Assembly: GCF_002072955.1 (NCBI RefSeq)
Contig: NZ_LPUF01000001.1
Span: 2,316,896-2,380,895 of the forward strand
Source: Methyloprofundus sedimenti
Lineage (GTDB): Bacteria > Pseudomonadota > Gammaproteobacteria > Methylococcales > Methylomonadaceae
DNA: 64,000 nt
Direction of reading: 5' to 3'
The notes beneath the pieces are model-generated. The model was not told where the DNA came from and ran no database searches. It saw nothing but the letters and a program-made list of their open reading frames with translations. This document shows, piece by piece, positions 37,269-46,792 of this stretch (the stretch's first letter is position 1; every line of letters starts with the position of its first letter). A program made the translations under genes and the position numbers.

Positions 37269-37694
37269 ATGCTCTGGTTAAAAGCTTTTCATCTTATTTT
37301 TATGGTCACCTGGTTTGCAGGATTGTTTTATCTGCCTAGACTTTATGTCTATCATGCCATGAGTGAGGATAGCATCAGTAACGAACGTTTTAAAATCATG
37401 GAGCGTAAATTGTTCTATGGCATTATGACACCAGGAATGATAATTACCTTTATCTTTGGTATCTGGATGCTGATTGATTACGCCTGGGGCATGTATTCCT
37501 CTATGGGCTGGTTACATGTCAAACTCACCTTATTAGTGGGCCTGGTTGTTTATCATTATTACTGTTATCTTTATTTACAGGATTTTAAATTCGACCGCAA
37601 CCAGCGCAGTCATGTTTTCTACCGCTGGTTTAATGAAATCCCAGTGTTATTTTTACTGGCAATTATTATATTAGCTGTAGTTAAACCGTTCTAA
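37269..37694 (+). CDS. hemJ: Protoporphyrinogen oxidase HemJ
   Basis: This 141-residue inner-membrane protein has four hydrophobic segments. It is predicted to oxidise protoporphyrinogen IX to protoporphyrin IX. The family start LKAFHLIFMVTWFAGLFYLPRLYVYHA carries the conserved His and Arg. WLHVKLTLLVGLVVYHYYCY and RWFNEIPVLFLLAIIILAVVKPF complete the UPF0093 pattern. Its start is two bases after the thioredoxin gene, with AAGGAA overlapping that gene's end. Haem supply fits with ctaA and the cytochrome peroxidase elsewhere in the window. Confidence 0.92.
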   Translation: MLWLKAFHLIFMVTWFAGLFYLPRLYVYHAMSEDSISNERFKIMERKLFYGIMTPGMIITFIFGIWMLIDYAWGMYSSMGWLHVKLTLLVGLVVYHYYCYLYLQDFKFDRNQRSHVFYRWFNEIPVLFLLAIIILAVVKPF

Positions 37695-37731
37695 GCGTTG
37701 GTAACGTAAGCTTGCCCCTGATAACTCCTGG

Positions 37732-37917
37732 CTAACGCATCATATAATGCACAATAGCCAGGATAATCAACTGAATGAAGGTCAAAAGCCAAAAATAAAG
37801 TACAAACAGTGCCCACTTGACCTGCTTTGATTTATTTACACCTTTAAATCTGACTAACAACCAGCCACCAATAGTGCCTACGCACAACATAACAAAGCCA
37901 ATCAAAGCATAGTTCAT
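37732..37917 (-). CDS. Small membrane protein of unknown function
   Basis: This 61-residue protein has two hydrophobic helices (YALIGFVMLCVGTIGGWLLV and ALFVLYFWLLTFIQLIILAI) joined by a basic loop RFKGVNKSKQVK. The start ATG overlaps the FtsK stop as TGATG, so its translation is coupled to ftsK. The family is not recognised. Confidence 0.65.
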   Translation of the reverse strand: MNYALIGFVMLCVGTIGGWLLVRFKGVNKSKQVKWALFVLYFWLLTFIQLIILAIVHYMMR

Positions 37918-40262
37918 CAATAATCCTTAATGGGTGCAGGAGCCAACACTTGTCGTGAACCGCTGCCTTCAGCAGGACTCACTACACCGGCCATTTCCAT
38001 CGCCTCTATCATCGTTGCTGCGCGGTTATACCCGACTTTAAAGCGTCTTTGCACACTGGAAATGGATGCTTTTCGAGATTCAGTGACAAATGCGACTGCT
38101 TGGTCATATAAATCATCTTTTTCTGAATCAATTGCTTCTTGTCCCGAAACAAAAGAGCCGTCATGACTTTCAGAATATTCCTGAGTGATTTCCTGTAAAT
38201 AATTGACCGGTGCGGTTTTTTTCAAAAATTCAACCACATGATGTACTTCATGATCATCCACAAAGGCACCGTGAGCACGAATGGGAATGTTTGTTCCTGA
38301 CGGCATAAACAGCATATCGCCATTACCTAACAAAAATTCTGCTCCTCCCTGGTCTAACACTGTTCTTGAGTCGATACGTGAAGACACTTGAAAAGAAATC
38401 CGCGAGGGCACATTCGCTTTAATCAAGCCAGTTAACACATCAACTGACGGACGTTGCGTGGCTAAAATTAAATGAATACCTGCAGCACGTGCCTTTTGCG
38501 CTAATCGGGCAATCAATTCTTCAACCTTTTTGCCTACAATCATCATCATATCCGCTAACTCATCAATGACAATCACAATGCTGGGCAAAGTACTTAGTGT
38601 AGGTATACTTTCTCCTTCAGCTAATCCTGTATCGTAGCTGTACATAGGATCTTTAATCGGTTCACCATTTTTTTCAGCTTCACTCACCAAATGATTAAAG
38701 CCCGCCAGATTTCTCACCCCGACTTTAGACATCAGCTTATATCGTCGCTCCATTTCAGCCACTGCCCAGCGCAGTGCATTGGCTGCATCTTTCATATCGG
38801 TAACGACCGGGGTTAATAAATGCGGTATCCCCTCATAAACGGATAGTTCCAGCATTTTTGGGTCGATCATTATCATCCTGACTTCATCAGGTGTCGCTTT
38901 ATACAACATGCTTAAAATCATCGTATTAATGGCAACCGATTTACCCGACCCTGTTGTACCTGCCACTAAAAGGTGTGGCATTTTTGCCAAATCAGCAACG
39001 ACGGGACTACCGGCAATGTCTTTACCTAATAACAAAGTCAGCGGAGATTTTGATTTAATAAATTTTGATGATTCCAGCCCTTTTCTAAACGACACCATCT
39101 CTCGTTGCTGATTAGGTATTTCCAGGCCAATAACGGACTTACCCGCAATGACTTCGACAATTCTAACGCTGGTGACCGATAAGGCACGCGCAAGATCTTT
39201 GGCCAGCCCAGAAATCCGACTCACTTTTACGCCTGCTGCCGGTTGCATTTCAAAACGAGTAATCACGGGCCCGGGTAAAACCCCCGTCACTTCTACAATA
39301 ACATTAAAATCTTGCAAAGATTGCTCAACCAGACGGGACATATCTTCCAGTTCCTCGGCTGAGTAACCTTGCACATTAACCTCTCTTAAATCCAGTAATT
39401 CGGTATCTGGCAATGTACCTGGGCTTATATCCTGAAATAAATCAGTTTGTAATTTTTTAGTAACAACGGGTTTAGCAACGGCGGTGGCACTGCTCTCCAG
39501 CTCAACACTGTCAAGAAAATTAATGACTGGTGTTATCTTTGCTGTTGCCAAAGGGGGTTTTGCTACCGATTTTGCTGCTTCCTGTACTTGCCTTGGAAGT
39601 CCCTTTTCTGGTTCTCTTATTCCAGTATTTTCATCTGTCCCGGGATTCGTACGTGTAAACAGCACTGTTAATTTTTTATAGCATAAAGACATAAAAAATA
39701 GCGTATTTTTACCCACCGCTTCCATAAGTCTCAGCCATGAAATATGGGTATATAAGGTTATACCAGAAAAAAATACGGCTATCAGTAATAAAGTCGCGCC
39801 AGAATTACCAAAAGTAATGACCGAGGCTTCACCTAATTCTTGACCAATGATACCCCCACTGTTTCTAGGCAGTTCAATTTGACAGCGTAAAATATGCAAA
39901 TAACAGAACGTACTGGCAGAAATAATGGCCGCTATCAGGCCAATCCAGCGTATAGATTTCATCAAACCGACAGTATCGATCACTTTTCCGGTAAAAAACA
40001 AATACCCCTGCCAAAAAATAATGACAGGAAAACTAAAAGCAACCACCCCAAAAAAACTGAACGAAAAATCTGCCAACCAGGCACCTACCATACCACCAGC
40101 GTTTTGAATCGCCATTTTCGAGCCACTATGCGACCAGCCAGCATCTTCATGACTAAAAGAAATAAGTGATATTAAATAAAAAAGAGCGACTACGATAAAA
40201 CCGAACAAAGCAATTTCACGTAAGCCTCTAACCGATCTTTCTTCCATTACCGCCGCCATCAT
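37917..40262 (-). CDS. ftsK: DNA translocase FtsK/SpoIIIE
   Basis: This ~780-residue septal DNA pump clears chromosome ends and activates XerCD dimer resolution. Four N-terminal membrane segments lie in the first 180 residues. A short linker follows, then the alpha/beta motor with Walker A VAGTTGSGKSVAINTMI, Walker B IVIVIDELADMMM and LATQRPSVDVLTGLIKAN. A C-terminal gamma winged helix (YDQAVAFVTESRKASISSVQRRFKVGYNRAA) reads KOPS. The linker is much shorter than in E. coli. An in-frame ATG at 40358 exists, but the extra residues are not family-like; AGGTG favours the ATG pair at 40262/40259. Confidence 0.92.
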   Translation of the reverse strand: MMAAVMEERSVRGLREIALFGFIVVALFYLISLISFSHEDAGWSHSGSKMAIQNAGGMVGAWLADFSFSFFGVVAFSFPVIIFWQGYLFFTGKVIDTVGLMKSIRWIGLIAAIISASTFCYLHILRCQIELPRNSGGIIGQELGEASVITFGNSGATLLLIAVFFSGITLYTHISWLRLMEAVGKNTLFFMSLCYKKLTVLFTRTNPGTDENTGIREPEKGLPRQVQEAAKSVAKPPLATAKITPVINFLDSVELESSATAVAKPVVTKKLQTDLFQDISPGTLPDTELLDLREVNVQGYSAEELEDMSRLVEQSLQDFNVIVEVTGVLPGPVITRFEMQPAAGVKVSRISGLAKDLARALSVTSVRIVEVIAGKSVIGLEIPNQQREMVSFRKGLESSKFIKSKSPLTLLLGKDIAGSPVVADLAKMPHLLVAGTTGSGKSVAINTMILSMLYKATPDEVRMIMIDPKMLELSVYEGIPHLLTPVVTDMKDAANALRWAVAEMERRYKLMSKVGVRNLAGFNHLVSEAEKNGEPIKDPMYSYDTGLAEGESIPTLSTLPSIVIVIDELADMMMIVGKKVEELIARLAQKARAAGIHLILATQRPSVDVLTGLIKANVPSRISFQVSSRIDSRTVLDQGGAEFLLGNGDMLFMPSGTNIPIRAHGAFVDDHEVHHVVEFLKKTAPVNYLQEITQEYSESHDGSFVSGQEAIDSEKDDLYDQAVAFVTESRKASISSVQRRFKVGYNRAATMIEAMEMAGVVSPAEGSGSRQVLAPAPIKDY

Positions 40263-40468
40263 TACACCTAACTTCATAAAAAACAAAACTATAGGCCAAT
40301 CATTACATAAAACACATGAAATAAAAAGGGCTAATCTTGAATTTTTGATGCTCCACAAGGCTAGAAAATAGTTTCTTATAATAAATATCTCTATATCTGA
40401 TAGAGGTCATCATTTTGCAATTGTGGTAATATCCTATTTCTTAAAATTATAATAATCTGGAGGATCGT

Positions 40469-41473
40469 ATGTCCAAAATTCGTTCTATTGTTTCCGCTAT
40501 AGCGCTCGCTAGCTCTGTTTCAGTCGCTTCTGCATGGGAAGCTCTGCCAACTACAGCACCGGCACCGGCAAATAACCCGACAACAGCTGAAAAAGTTGAG
40601 TTAGGTCGTATTCTATATCACGACCCTAGACTTTCTTCTACCGGCACTGTGTCATGTGCATCATGTCATAACACTATGTTGGGCGGTGAAGATAACCGAC
40701 CTAATTCTATGGGTGTTAATGGTCAAACCGGTGGGCGTAGCGCACCCACTGTGTGGAACTCGGCATTTAATGAAGTGCAATTCTGGGATGGCCGAGCTGC
40801 CAGCCTGGAAGATCAAGCTGCAGGTCCGGTGACTAACCCGATAGAAATGGGTATGAAAAACTGGGATGATGTTGTTGCCCGCTTGAAATCCATAGACGGT
40901 TATCAACCCTATTTTGAAAAAGCCTTTGGTAAAAACTCTATTTCTAAAGACAATGCGACGAAAGCCATTGCTGCTTACGAAAGAACGTTAATTACCCCTA
41001 ACAGTGCTTATGACAAGTTTGCCAAAGGTGATAAAAAAGCCTTATCAGAACAGCAAATACGGGGATTTAATAAAGTAGTTGAACTGGGTTGTACTGGCTG
41101 CCATAGCGGCCCTGCTTTTAATGGTCCTGGAACATTCCAGAAATTCCCCGTTACCAGCAACCCTTATTTAGAGAAAAAATATCAATTTAGCAAGGATAAA
41201 GGGCTTTTTGAAGTCACAGGCAAAAGTGGCGATGAACATTTATTCAAAGTACCGACACTACGAAATATTGCTTTAACAGCACCTTATTTTCATAATGGTT
41301 CGGTTAAAACACTAGAAAGCGCAGTTAAAATCATGGCTAAATTACAATTAGGTGCAACACTAAACGATGCTGAAGCAGCCGATATTGTTGCCTTTTTAAA
41401 TGGCTTAACCGGTGAATTTCCTAAACAGGAAATGCCTGTTTTACCTGGTACACCGGGAACATCGTTTTACTAA
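40469..41473 (+). CDS. Di-haem cytochrome c peroxidase (CcpA/MauG family)
   Basis: This 334-residue periplasmic enzyme has a signal peptide (IRSIVSAIALASSVSVASA). Two haem c sites are seen: CASCHNTMLGGEDNR in the N-terminal, low-potential half and CTGCHSGPAFNG in the C-terminal half. NSAFNEVQFWDGRAASLEDQAAGPVTNPIEMGM and PYFHNGSVKTLESAVKIM are typical of bacterial cytochrome c peroxidases, which reduce hydrogen peroxide with electrons from cytochrome c. GGAGG stands eight bases before the ATG. A strong hairpin follows the gene. Confidence 0.93.
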   Translation: MSKIRSIVSAIALASSVSVASAWEALPTTAPAPANNPTTAEKVELGRILYHDPRLSSTGTVSCASCHNTMLGGEDNRPNSMGVNGQTGGRSAPTVWNSAFNEVQFWDGRAASLEDQAAGPVTNPIEMGMKNWDDVVARLKSIDGYQPYFEKAFGKNSISKDNATKAIAAYERTLITPNSAYDKFAKGDKKALSEQQIRGFNKVVELGCTGCHSGPAFNGPGTFQKFPVTSNPYLEKKYQFSKDKGLFEVTGKSGDEHLFKVPTLRNIALTAPYFHNGSVKTLESAVKIMAKLQLGATLNDAEAADIVAFLNGLTGEFPKQEMPVLPGTPGTSFY

Positions 41474-41487
41474 TCGAAAGTCAACAC

Positions 41488-41514
41488 GACTGCCAGTTTT
41501 GTTAACTGGCAGTC
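41488..41514 (+). terminator. Hairpin after the cytochrome c peroxidase gene
   Basis: GACTGCCAGTT-TTGTT-AACTGGCAGTC is a perfect 11-pair stem with a five-base loop, beginning 14 bases after the stop codon. The following sequence is only moderately T-rich (CTTCTTTT further on), but position and stability suggest termination. Confidence 0.6.
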
Positions 41515-41666
41515 ACCCTTCACGATATTCTTCTTTTAAACCAGAAGTGCCAAAGATCTTAACTATTACCTATTACTAGTAAATAATGATCAGTAATTAT
41601 TTTGTCTGAATAGTCTAGAAAATCAGGATCAAGAAAACTTACAAATCAGATATTTGTCAATGATCG

Positions 41667-42757
41667 CGAATTCAAGCAATTAATGCAACACCCTGTGATT
41701 TATTTATATCAACCCTCGTTATTTGGCAAAATACTTCCCATGGAGTTCTGTAATTTAACCCTTTTCTTGGACGATGATTAAGTGCTGTAATTGCACTATC
41801 AACCTCATCTTGAGTTACCTTATCCAAAGGTTCTTTTTTAGGGAAGTATTGCCTTAATAAGCCATTGTGGTTTTCATTTAAACCTCGTTGCCACGAATGA
41901 TACGGTTTGGCAAAATAAGTGCCGCAGTCGAGTGTTTTTGCAATGGCTTCATGCCTACAAAACTCACGTCCATTATCAAAGGTAATCGTGTGAACCCAAC
42001 GTTTAAAAGGCTCAAGAGCATTGATAATCGCCTCTTTCGTTAATTCAGATTCTTTACGCTCAATTGAGATGGCGAAGTTGAGCTTTGAGACCCGTTCAGT
42101 CAGCGTCACCAATACGCCTTTATGTCCTTTACCGATAACAGTATCTGCTTCCCAATCACCTAAACGCGTTTTATCATCAACCACTTTTGGTCGCTCATCA
42201 ATATCAACACGGCTGGGTATCGTTCCGCGATAATCATTTTTTCCATATCGCTTACGATAAGGTTTGGCTTGATGCCTCAAATAAGTATACAAATCGCCAC
42301 CGGCTGCTTTGTTAGCTAAAATATAACGGTAAATAGTCTCATGACTGACGGAGTCCTTACCTTGTTGTTTTAAGCGTCCTGAAATACAGTCAGGACTCCA
42401 TTTCTCTTTGATTAAAGGCGTTATTATCTGTTGTAACTCAGCCGTCATCTTGATGTTTTTGGGCTTATCAATATGGCGTTGTTTAGCTATTCTCTCAGCT
42501 TGCTTGTAACGATAACCACACTGACCTGTATTACACGTAATTTCACGTCCAATAGTCGATTTATGACGCCCCAATGTGATGGCTATTTGATTCTTAGAAA
42601 CGCCTTGTTTTAGTTGCGTATAAATGTAAAATCTTTCCTCTTGGGTTAGATGGTTAAACGTGTTCATTGAGCACCTCTTTTTAGTTTCAGGTTTTAGTCG
42701 ACGGAAACTATACCATCTAACCCTTTAAAGAGGTGTTGCAGTTATTATATGAATTCG
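41667..42757 (-). mobile_element. IS30-family insertion sequence
   Basis: The element is bounded by imperfect inverted repeats of 26 bases: 41667-41692 (begins CGAATTCA, ends TGCAACACC) and 42732-42757 (reverse complement begins CGAATTCA, ends TGCAACACC). About 20 of 26 positions agree. One intact transposase gene fills it and its stop lies in the left repeat. No clear target duplication could be read at the ends. It separates the cytochrome peroxidase from the small membrane protein. Confidence 0.8.
41672..42667 (-). CDS. IS30-family transposase
   Basis: This 331-residue transposase has an N-terminal helix-turn-helix (HLTQEERFYIYTQLKQG, KNQIAITLGRHKSTIGREI) and a DDE catalytic core: the first Asp in RLGDWEADTVIGKGHKG, the second in TITFDNGREFCRHE and the Glu in WQRGLNENHNGLLRQYFPK. 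NHRPRKGLNYRTPWEVF is the typical IS30 end. Length and motifs are intact, so it may be active. Confidence 0.95.
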   Translation of the reverse strand: MNTFNHLTQEERFYIYTQLKQGVSKNQIAITLGRHKSTIGREITCNTGQCGYRYKQAERIAKQRHIDKPKNIKMTAELQQIITPLIKEKWSPDCISGRLKQQGKDSVSHETIYRYILANKAAGGDLYTYLRHQAKPYRKRYGKNDYRGTIPSRVDIDERPKVVDDKTRLGDWEADTVIGKGHKGVLVTLTERVSKLNFAISIERKESELTKEAIINALEPFKRWVHTITFDNGREFCRHEAIAKTLDCGTYFAKPYHSWQRGLNENHNGLLRQYFPKKEPLDKVTQDEVDSAITALNHRPRKGLNYRTPWEVFCQITRVDINKSQGVALIA

Positions 42758-42782
42758 GGGATTATGACAATCTGCAAAGTAA

Positions 42783-42818
42783 AAAGACTTCCAAATCTAA
42801 ATAGACTTGGAAGTCTTT
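42783..42818 (-). terminator. Terminator behind the small membrane protein gene
   Basis: AAAGACTTCCAA (42783-42794) pairs perfectly with TTGGAAGTCTTT (42807-42818), giving 12 pairs and a 12-base loop. On the minus strand the stem ends in a run of T, as expected for the gene at 42852-43028. It may also work on the plus strand. Confidence 0.65.
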
Positions 42819-42851
42819 AATTTTCTTGCTTGAACCGCTCAGAAGCGACTG

Positions 42852-43028
42852 TTATTCGCATGTTAATTTTTCAGTTATACCTTCTTCTTTACTATTCCCA
42901 TTTACCTTAGTGGCAATCGCTGCCGTTGCAAATAACACTGATGAAGCAATAACTTCACCTGAAATTAAACCAAACAGGGCAAGAACAAAACCAAGCCCCG
43001 TTAATACATCTTTCGCAAATTCGCTCAT
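42852..43028 (-). CDS. Small membrane protein of unknown function
   Basis: This 58-residue protein, starting MSEFAKDVLTGLGFVLALFG, has two short hydrophobic segments (VLTGLGFVLALFGLIS and IASSVLFATAAIAT) and a charged tail, NGNSKEEGITEKLTCE. AGGGG lies eight bases before the ATG at 43028, and a clear terminator follows, so it looks like a real single gene despite its size. The open frame extends upstream but without a ribosome site. No family is recognised. Confidence 0.65.
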   Translation of the reverse strand: MSEFAKDVLTGLGFVLALFGLISGEVIASSVLFATAAIATKVNGNSKEEGITEKLTCE

Positions 43029-43168
43029 AGTAATACCCCTAATAAAACAGACAGCGGTTAAAGCCCGCACTGTCATTATAGGAGCGCATAAAAAGTTTTC
43101 AATGTCACTAAAAGCACATAGATTATTTCCTTTTTGGATACATTAAACAAGCTGAAAATCCAGCGTAT

Positions 43169-44107
43169 TTAAAAAATCGACTGCACATAGGCTATTAAAA
43201 AACTTAAGGTGACTATACTCGTGATTGTTGAAATAATAATACTGGTCGCTATCGGGGCAACACAAACCTGAAATTTTTGTGAAAATATGTAAGCGCTAAT
43301 ACCAACAGGCATTGCTGAAGTAAGCAAGGCTACTGAAGCCCACAGTGGAGCAACGCTAAAAACGTGAAACACTAACACCCAAACCAGAAAGGGAAAAATA
43401 ATATTTTTTAACAGCACAATCACTAAAGCGGGCGCAATATGGCCCTGTATTTTGTACTTATTGAGTGTGGTGCCAAGAACAAATAAAGCTGTCGGTATTG
43501 CTGCTTGACTCATCAAGGTAATCGCTTCTTTTAAAGGCGGGTATATCGGGATCTTAAAAATATTGACCAAGCCGCCCATAATTAAACTGCAGGTTATGGG
43601 GCTGGTAATAAGTTGTCTGATGATACCCAGAATATTTTGCAGCAAGGATGCCATTGAAAATGCGCTACGTTCCGCAATGATAAACCCCAGGGTGAATAAA
43701 ATCAGGTTATGTATAGAAATGATAATAAGCAGGGGTAATATAGCACTTTCCCCCAGCGCATAAAGACAAACAGGTATGCCGACGATCGTTGCATTTGAAT
43801 AGGCTGCCCCCATGCTAAATACGCTTTGTTCAGCGGCAGAAAACTGGAATAAAATTTTCCCCAGAAAAATTGCCAGTGCATAGATAAATAACAGGACAGC
43901 GTAATAAGCAAACAGGAATTCCCATTGCATAGAGGCTGGAATTTTTGCATTGACCGTACCTATAAATAGCAACATGGGGATAACATAGTCGAACGCAAAC
44001 TTTGCTAAAGCATCGCAATCACTCTGCTTCAAGTGCTGTCGATTGGCCGATAAAAAACCCAATAGTACAATAGTTAATATCGGCATAACCGTATTAAAAA
44101 CCTGCAT
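43169..44107 (-). CDS. AEC-family permease (auxin efflux carrier type)
   Basis: This 312-residue membrane protein has ten hydrophobic segments in two repeats of five. It belongs to the AEC family of bile-acid/auxin-carrier-like exporters (YfdV, MdcF relatives). VMPILTIVLLGFLSANRQHLKQSDCDALAKFAFDYVIPMLLF is the family's beginning, and GAAYSNATIVGIPVCLYALGE holds the conserved N-x-G-x-x-G/P region. Its substrate is probably a small organic acid, not known here. It ends the minus-strand series with the transglutaminase gene 49 bases to its right. Confidence 0.88.
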   Translation of the reverse strand: MQVFNTVMPILTIVLLGFLSANRQHLKQSDCDALAKFAFDYVIPMLLFIGTVNAKIPASMQWEFLFAYYAVLLFIYALAIFLGKILFQFSAAEQSVFSMGAAYSNATIVGIPVCLYALGESAILPLLIIISIHNLILFTLGFIIAERSAFSMASLLQNILGIIRQLITSPITCSLIMGGLVNIFKIPIYPPLKEAITLMSQAAIPTALFVLGTTLNKYKIQGHIAPALVIVLLKNIIFPFLVWVLVFHVFSVAPLWASVALLTSAMPVGISAYIFSQKFQVCVAPIATSIIISTITSIVTLSFLIAYVQSIF

Positions 44108-44156
44108 ATCTACTGTCTTGGTCTACGCGAGTAAAAGCACTATAGCAATTAAATAA

Positions 44157-45008
44157 CTAACATTTGGTTACCCATACCCCTACATCAAGTTTCGACTCTG
44201 CCGTACCAAAGAATGTACCAGCTATCGGTGGTACTGATTCAGGCAGTCGCGCAACGGCAACAGCGATATGATCCGATCCAACAATATCGCCAATAGTAGG
44301 ATCAAAGCCCTTCCATCCTGCACCTGGTAAATACACTTCTGCCCAGGCATGTGTGGCACCAAAATCTATTGCAGAGGGCCCTGAATACAGATACCCGCTA
44401 ACAAAACGCGCAGCCAGACCTAAGCACCGCGCCGCTTGCATAAATAACACGGCAAAGTCACGACAAGAGCCAGTACCCTTATCCAGTGTTTCCTTCGCGG
44501 ATTGAACACCAGGCTCTTCTCTTATACGATAAGTGAGTGATTGATTAATATGCGATCCCAGTTTCTGCAACAGCGTATAAGTCTGAATCGGCTCACCGAT
44601 TTTCCATAAAGTTTCAAGCCATTTAGTAAGTATGATCCACGACTCTGGATCTGGATAGGCCATATAGGGTAATAGTAAAGTCCGGTCATCAACTGGATAA
44701 GCAAACGGGTAATCGAGCGCATAATCGGCAACCAGAAAATTGAGTGGATTCTCGTTATATTGCTGGATAAATACTTCACTTTCAATCACCAGCTGAGTGG
44801 TAGGCGAATCAAAGGTCGCAATGGCGACCGAATTACCTTCTGTATCTCGATGCCAAAGCAAGTTAGCTGACGGTGTGATACTCAGTTTTAATGATTCAAC
44901 ATGCAATTCATAGTCCTCTCTAGGGCGTAAGTGCAAATAATGAGGACCGAGTTTTACAGCTTCGGAAAAATTATAATAGGTACGATGAAGAATTTTATAG
45001 CGTTGCAT
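44157..45008 (-). CDS. Transglutaminase-like family protein
   Basis: This 283-residue protein has the N-terminal beta domain common to bacterial transglutaminase-like peptidases (YKILHRTYYNFSEAVKLGPHYLHLRPRED) and a catalytic core with Cys in GTGSCRDFAVLFMQAARCLGLAARFVSGYL, His in GATHAWAEVYLPG and Asp in FDPTIGD. It is of the type linked in other bacteria with DUF403 and circularly permuted ATP-grasp genes, which are not here. It differs from the copy at 10853-11650. Cytoplasmic location is likely. Confidence 0.88.
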   Translation of the reverse strand: MQRYKILHRTYYNFSEAVKLGPHYLHLRPREDYELHVESLKLSITPSANLLWHRDTEGNSVAIATFDSPTTQLVIESEVFIQQYNENPLNFLVADYALDYPFAYPVDDRTLLLPYMAYPDPESWIILTKWLETLWKIGEPIQTYTLLQKLGSHINQSLTYRIREEPGVQSAKETLDKGTGSCRDFAVLFMQAARCLGLAARFVSGYLYSGPSAIDFGATHAWAEVYLPGAGWKGFDPTIGDIVGSDHIAVAVARLPESVPPIAGTFFGTAESKLDVGVWVTKC

Positions 45009-45156
45009 AGTTTATCCTATTGGGTAATTTCTATAACACGTTGGAGCTTGAGCCGTTAAATAAAGCTATACGATATTTTCATTACTGATTTTTTAGAACT
45101 GAAAAACGAGTTCAACACATCTTATCCTTGCTCCTGACAATTGAATTATAAAAAAA

Positions 45157-45783
45157 CTAAATCAATTTACGGCTAACAATGGCTAACCAGGGTTGCTCAT
45201 TAACAGGTTTTCCTGGTGGACGATAATAATGATCCAGTATTTCGAAACCAACTCCTTCAAGGTATGCCTGACTATCCTGAAATTGCATGTAATGTCCGTA
45301 TCTTTGCCCGTTCCAGCCTTCCTGATTACCTCTCGGGTTGGATAAAAACAAGATTCCTCCTGGTCGTAAAGCAGCATGCAATTCAGTCAGAACGCGTGGC
45401 AATTCCTGGCTGGGTACATGAAACAGCGACGCGTTGGCAAAAATGCCATCAAATGCCAGCTGCGCTAATGTTAGCTTAAGAAAGTTCTGCTGCAAAATCT
45501 CGCATTGCGTGTACTGGCGAGCCATACGACAAAACATCTTACTGCCATCCAGTCCGACAGTCCGATGACCTAATGATTGAAAATATTTAACGTCCCGCCC
45601 TGGCCCGCAACCAAAATCTAAAATATCAAGGATTTTTCCTGCTGGAAAAGGCGCTAAAAACGCCGCATAATTTTGAGTTACATTATGATCTTTGGTTCCA
45701 TGCCAAAAAGAGTCGGCATTTTGATCATAATGACTTATGGTAATGCTTTCGATTTCAGTCAATCTGTTAATTCCCTGCTGCAT
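45157..45783 (-). CDS. Class I SAM-dependent methyltransferase
   Basis: This 208-residue methyltransferase has motif I ILDFGCGPGRDVKYFQSLGH, an acidic residue following in TVGLDGSKMF, motif II FDGIFANASLFHVPSQELPRVL and motif III LRPGGILFLSNPRG. IESITISHYDQNADSFWHGTKDHNV is typical of the group resembling tellurite-resistance TehB and similar small-molecule methyltransferases. The acceptor is unknown. The gene lies 148 bases from the transglutaminase gene on the same strand. Confidence 0.85.
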   Translation of the reverse strand: MQQGINRLTEIESITISHYDQNADSFWHGTKDHNVTQNYAAFLAPFPAGKILDILDFGCGPGRDVKYFQSLGHRTVGLDGSKMFCRMARQYTQCEILQQNFLKLTLAQLAFDGIFANASLFHVPSQELPRVLTELHAALRPGGILFLSNPRGNQEGWNGQRYGHYMQFQDSQAYLEGVGFEILDHYYRPPGKPVNEQPWLAIVSRKLI

Positions 45784-46157
45784 AATTTAAATCTTTATTT
45801 CTGATCTGATTTGCCTATTAATATTAAACACAACGTGTTTAGTGCCGCAAAAAACTAATCCCAATATATAATGACTCAAAATTCATTTCACTTAGCCGGA
45901 TTTCAGACGATGGCGTTTTACCTCTCCAGCAACAACTTATTGTGATATTTGAAATTGCTATGGTTGGCGAAAAAAACGATTAATTTTAACCATGGCTATT
46001 ACTTGCAAAATTCAGTTTACTTCAGAAATATTGACTATGAGTTTTCTCAGGGCGCTTGAACTCGCTAATCCAAACTCACACTAAGCTGTTCCGGTTGCAC
46101 TTAAATAATACAAAATGCCTTGCGTGCCTACCTCAGACTCATAAAAACCATGCTTTG
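45784..46157. other. Intergenic region, nothing recognised
   Basis: These 374 bases between two minus-strand genes hold no supported ORF. A short palindrome, AAACAC-AAC-GTGTTT, occurs near 45826. Confidence 0.4.
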
Positions 46158-46664
46158 TTAATAATTGCCTGTGTAATCAATCTTGCCTATTTCAACACCC
46201 TGATGTCGCAGAATTGAGTAAGTGGTGGTGAGGTGAAAATGGAAATTGGGAATAACAAAATCAAACAAATAAGCTTGACCTAAAAAATTAAGCTCTCTAC
46301 TGCCAAATTTTACTGTTATTGGACGTTCTTCACTACCGTCTATTTGAGCAGCACTAACACTTTCTAAAAATGCTTGAGTCTTGGCGATACGGGCTTGCAG
46401 TTCGGCAAAAGTGGCTTCGTTATCTGCATAGCTGGGCACTTCGATGCCGGCCAATCGAGCAGCACAACCTTTAACCATATCGGTTGCAATCTGCACTTGA
46501 CGGCTAAGCGGAAACATATCCGGTGTTAGACGCCCGTTGACAAAAATAGAAGGATCGATTTTCTTTGCTTCAGCATGAGCGGCTGCTTTATCGAGTATTG
46601 CCGATAAATTGCCTAACATACGCAAAAAAGAAGGGATAGAGGCTTGATACATGGTTAGAGACAT
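46158..46664 (-). CDS. DUF1993 family protein
   Basis: This 168-residue soluble helical protein fits the DUF1993 family (DinB-like four-helix type): MSLTMYQASIPSFLRMLGNLSAILDKA, RLTPDMFPLSRQVQIATDMVKG, and FHFHLTTTYSILRHQGVEIGKIDYTG at the C-terminus. The function of the family is unknown. The open frame extends 14 codons upstream to an ATG at 46706, but the family start is at MSLTMY, with GGAG eleven bases before it. Confidence 0.85.
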   Translation of the reverse strand: MSLTMYQASIPSFLRMLGNLSAILDKAAAHAEAKKIDPSIFVNGRLTPDMFPLSRQVQIATDMVKGCAARLAGIEVPSYADNEATFAELQARIAKTQAFLESVSAAQIDGSEERPITVKFGSRELNFLGQAYLFDFVIPNFHFHLTTTYSILRHQGVEIGKIDYTGNY

Positions 46665-46792
46665 AAGTGTAGTTACTCCAAATAATGACGAGTGCATTAA
46701 ATACATTTTATAGGATATATTGACGCAAGAGGTGCATTATTTGCAATTTAAATTAATGCCTTTCGCATGTCAGCATGATCCCTATGGCTCTT

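Noticed and set aside
42826-43146. 106-codon plus-strand ORF over the small membrane protein
   Set aside because: The opposite strand has a ribosome site, hydrophobic segments and a terminator; this frame has none.
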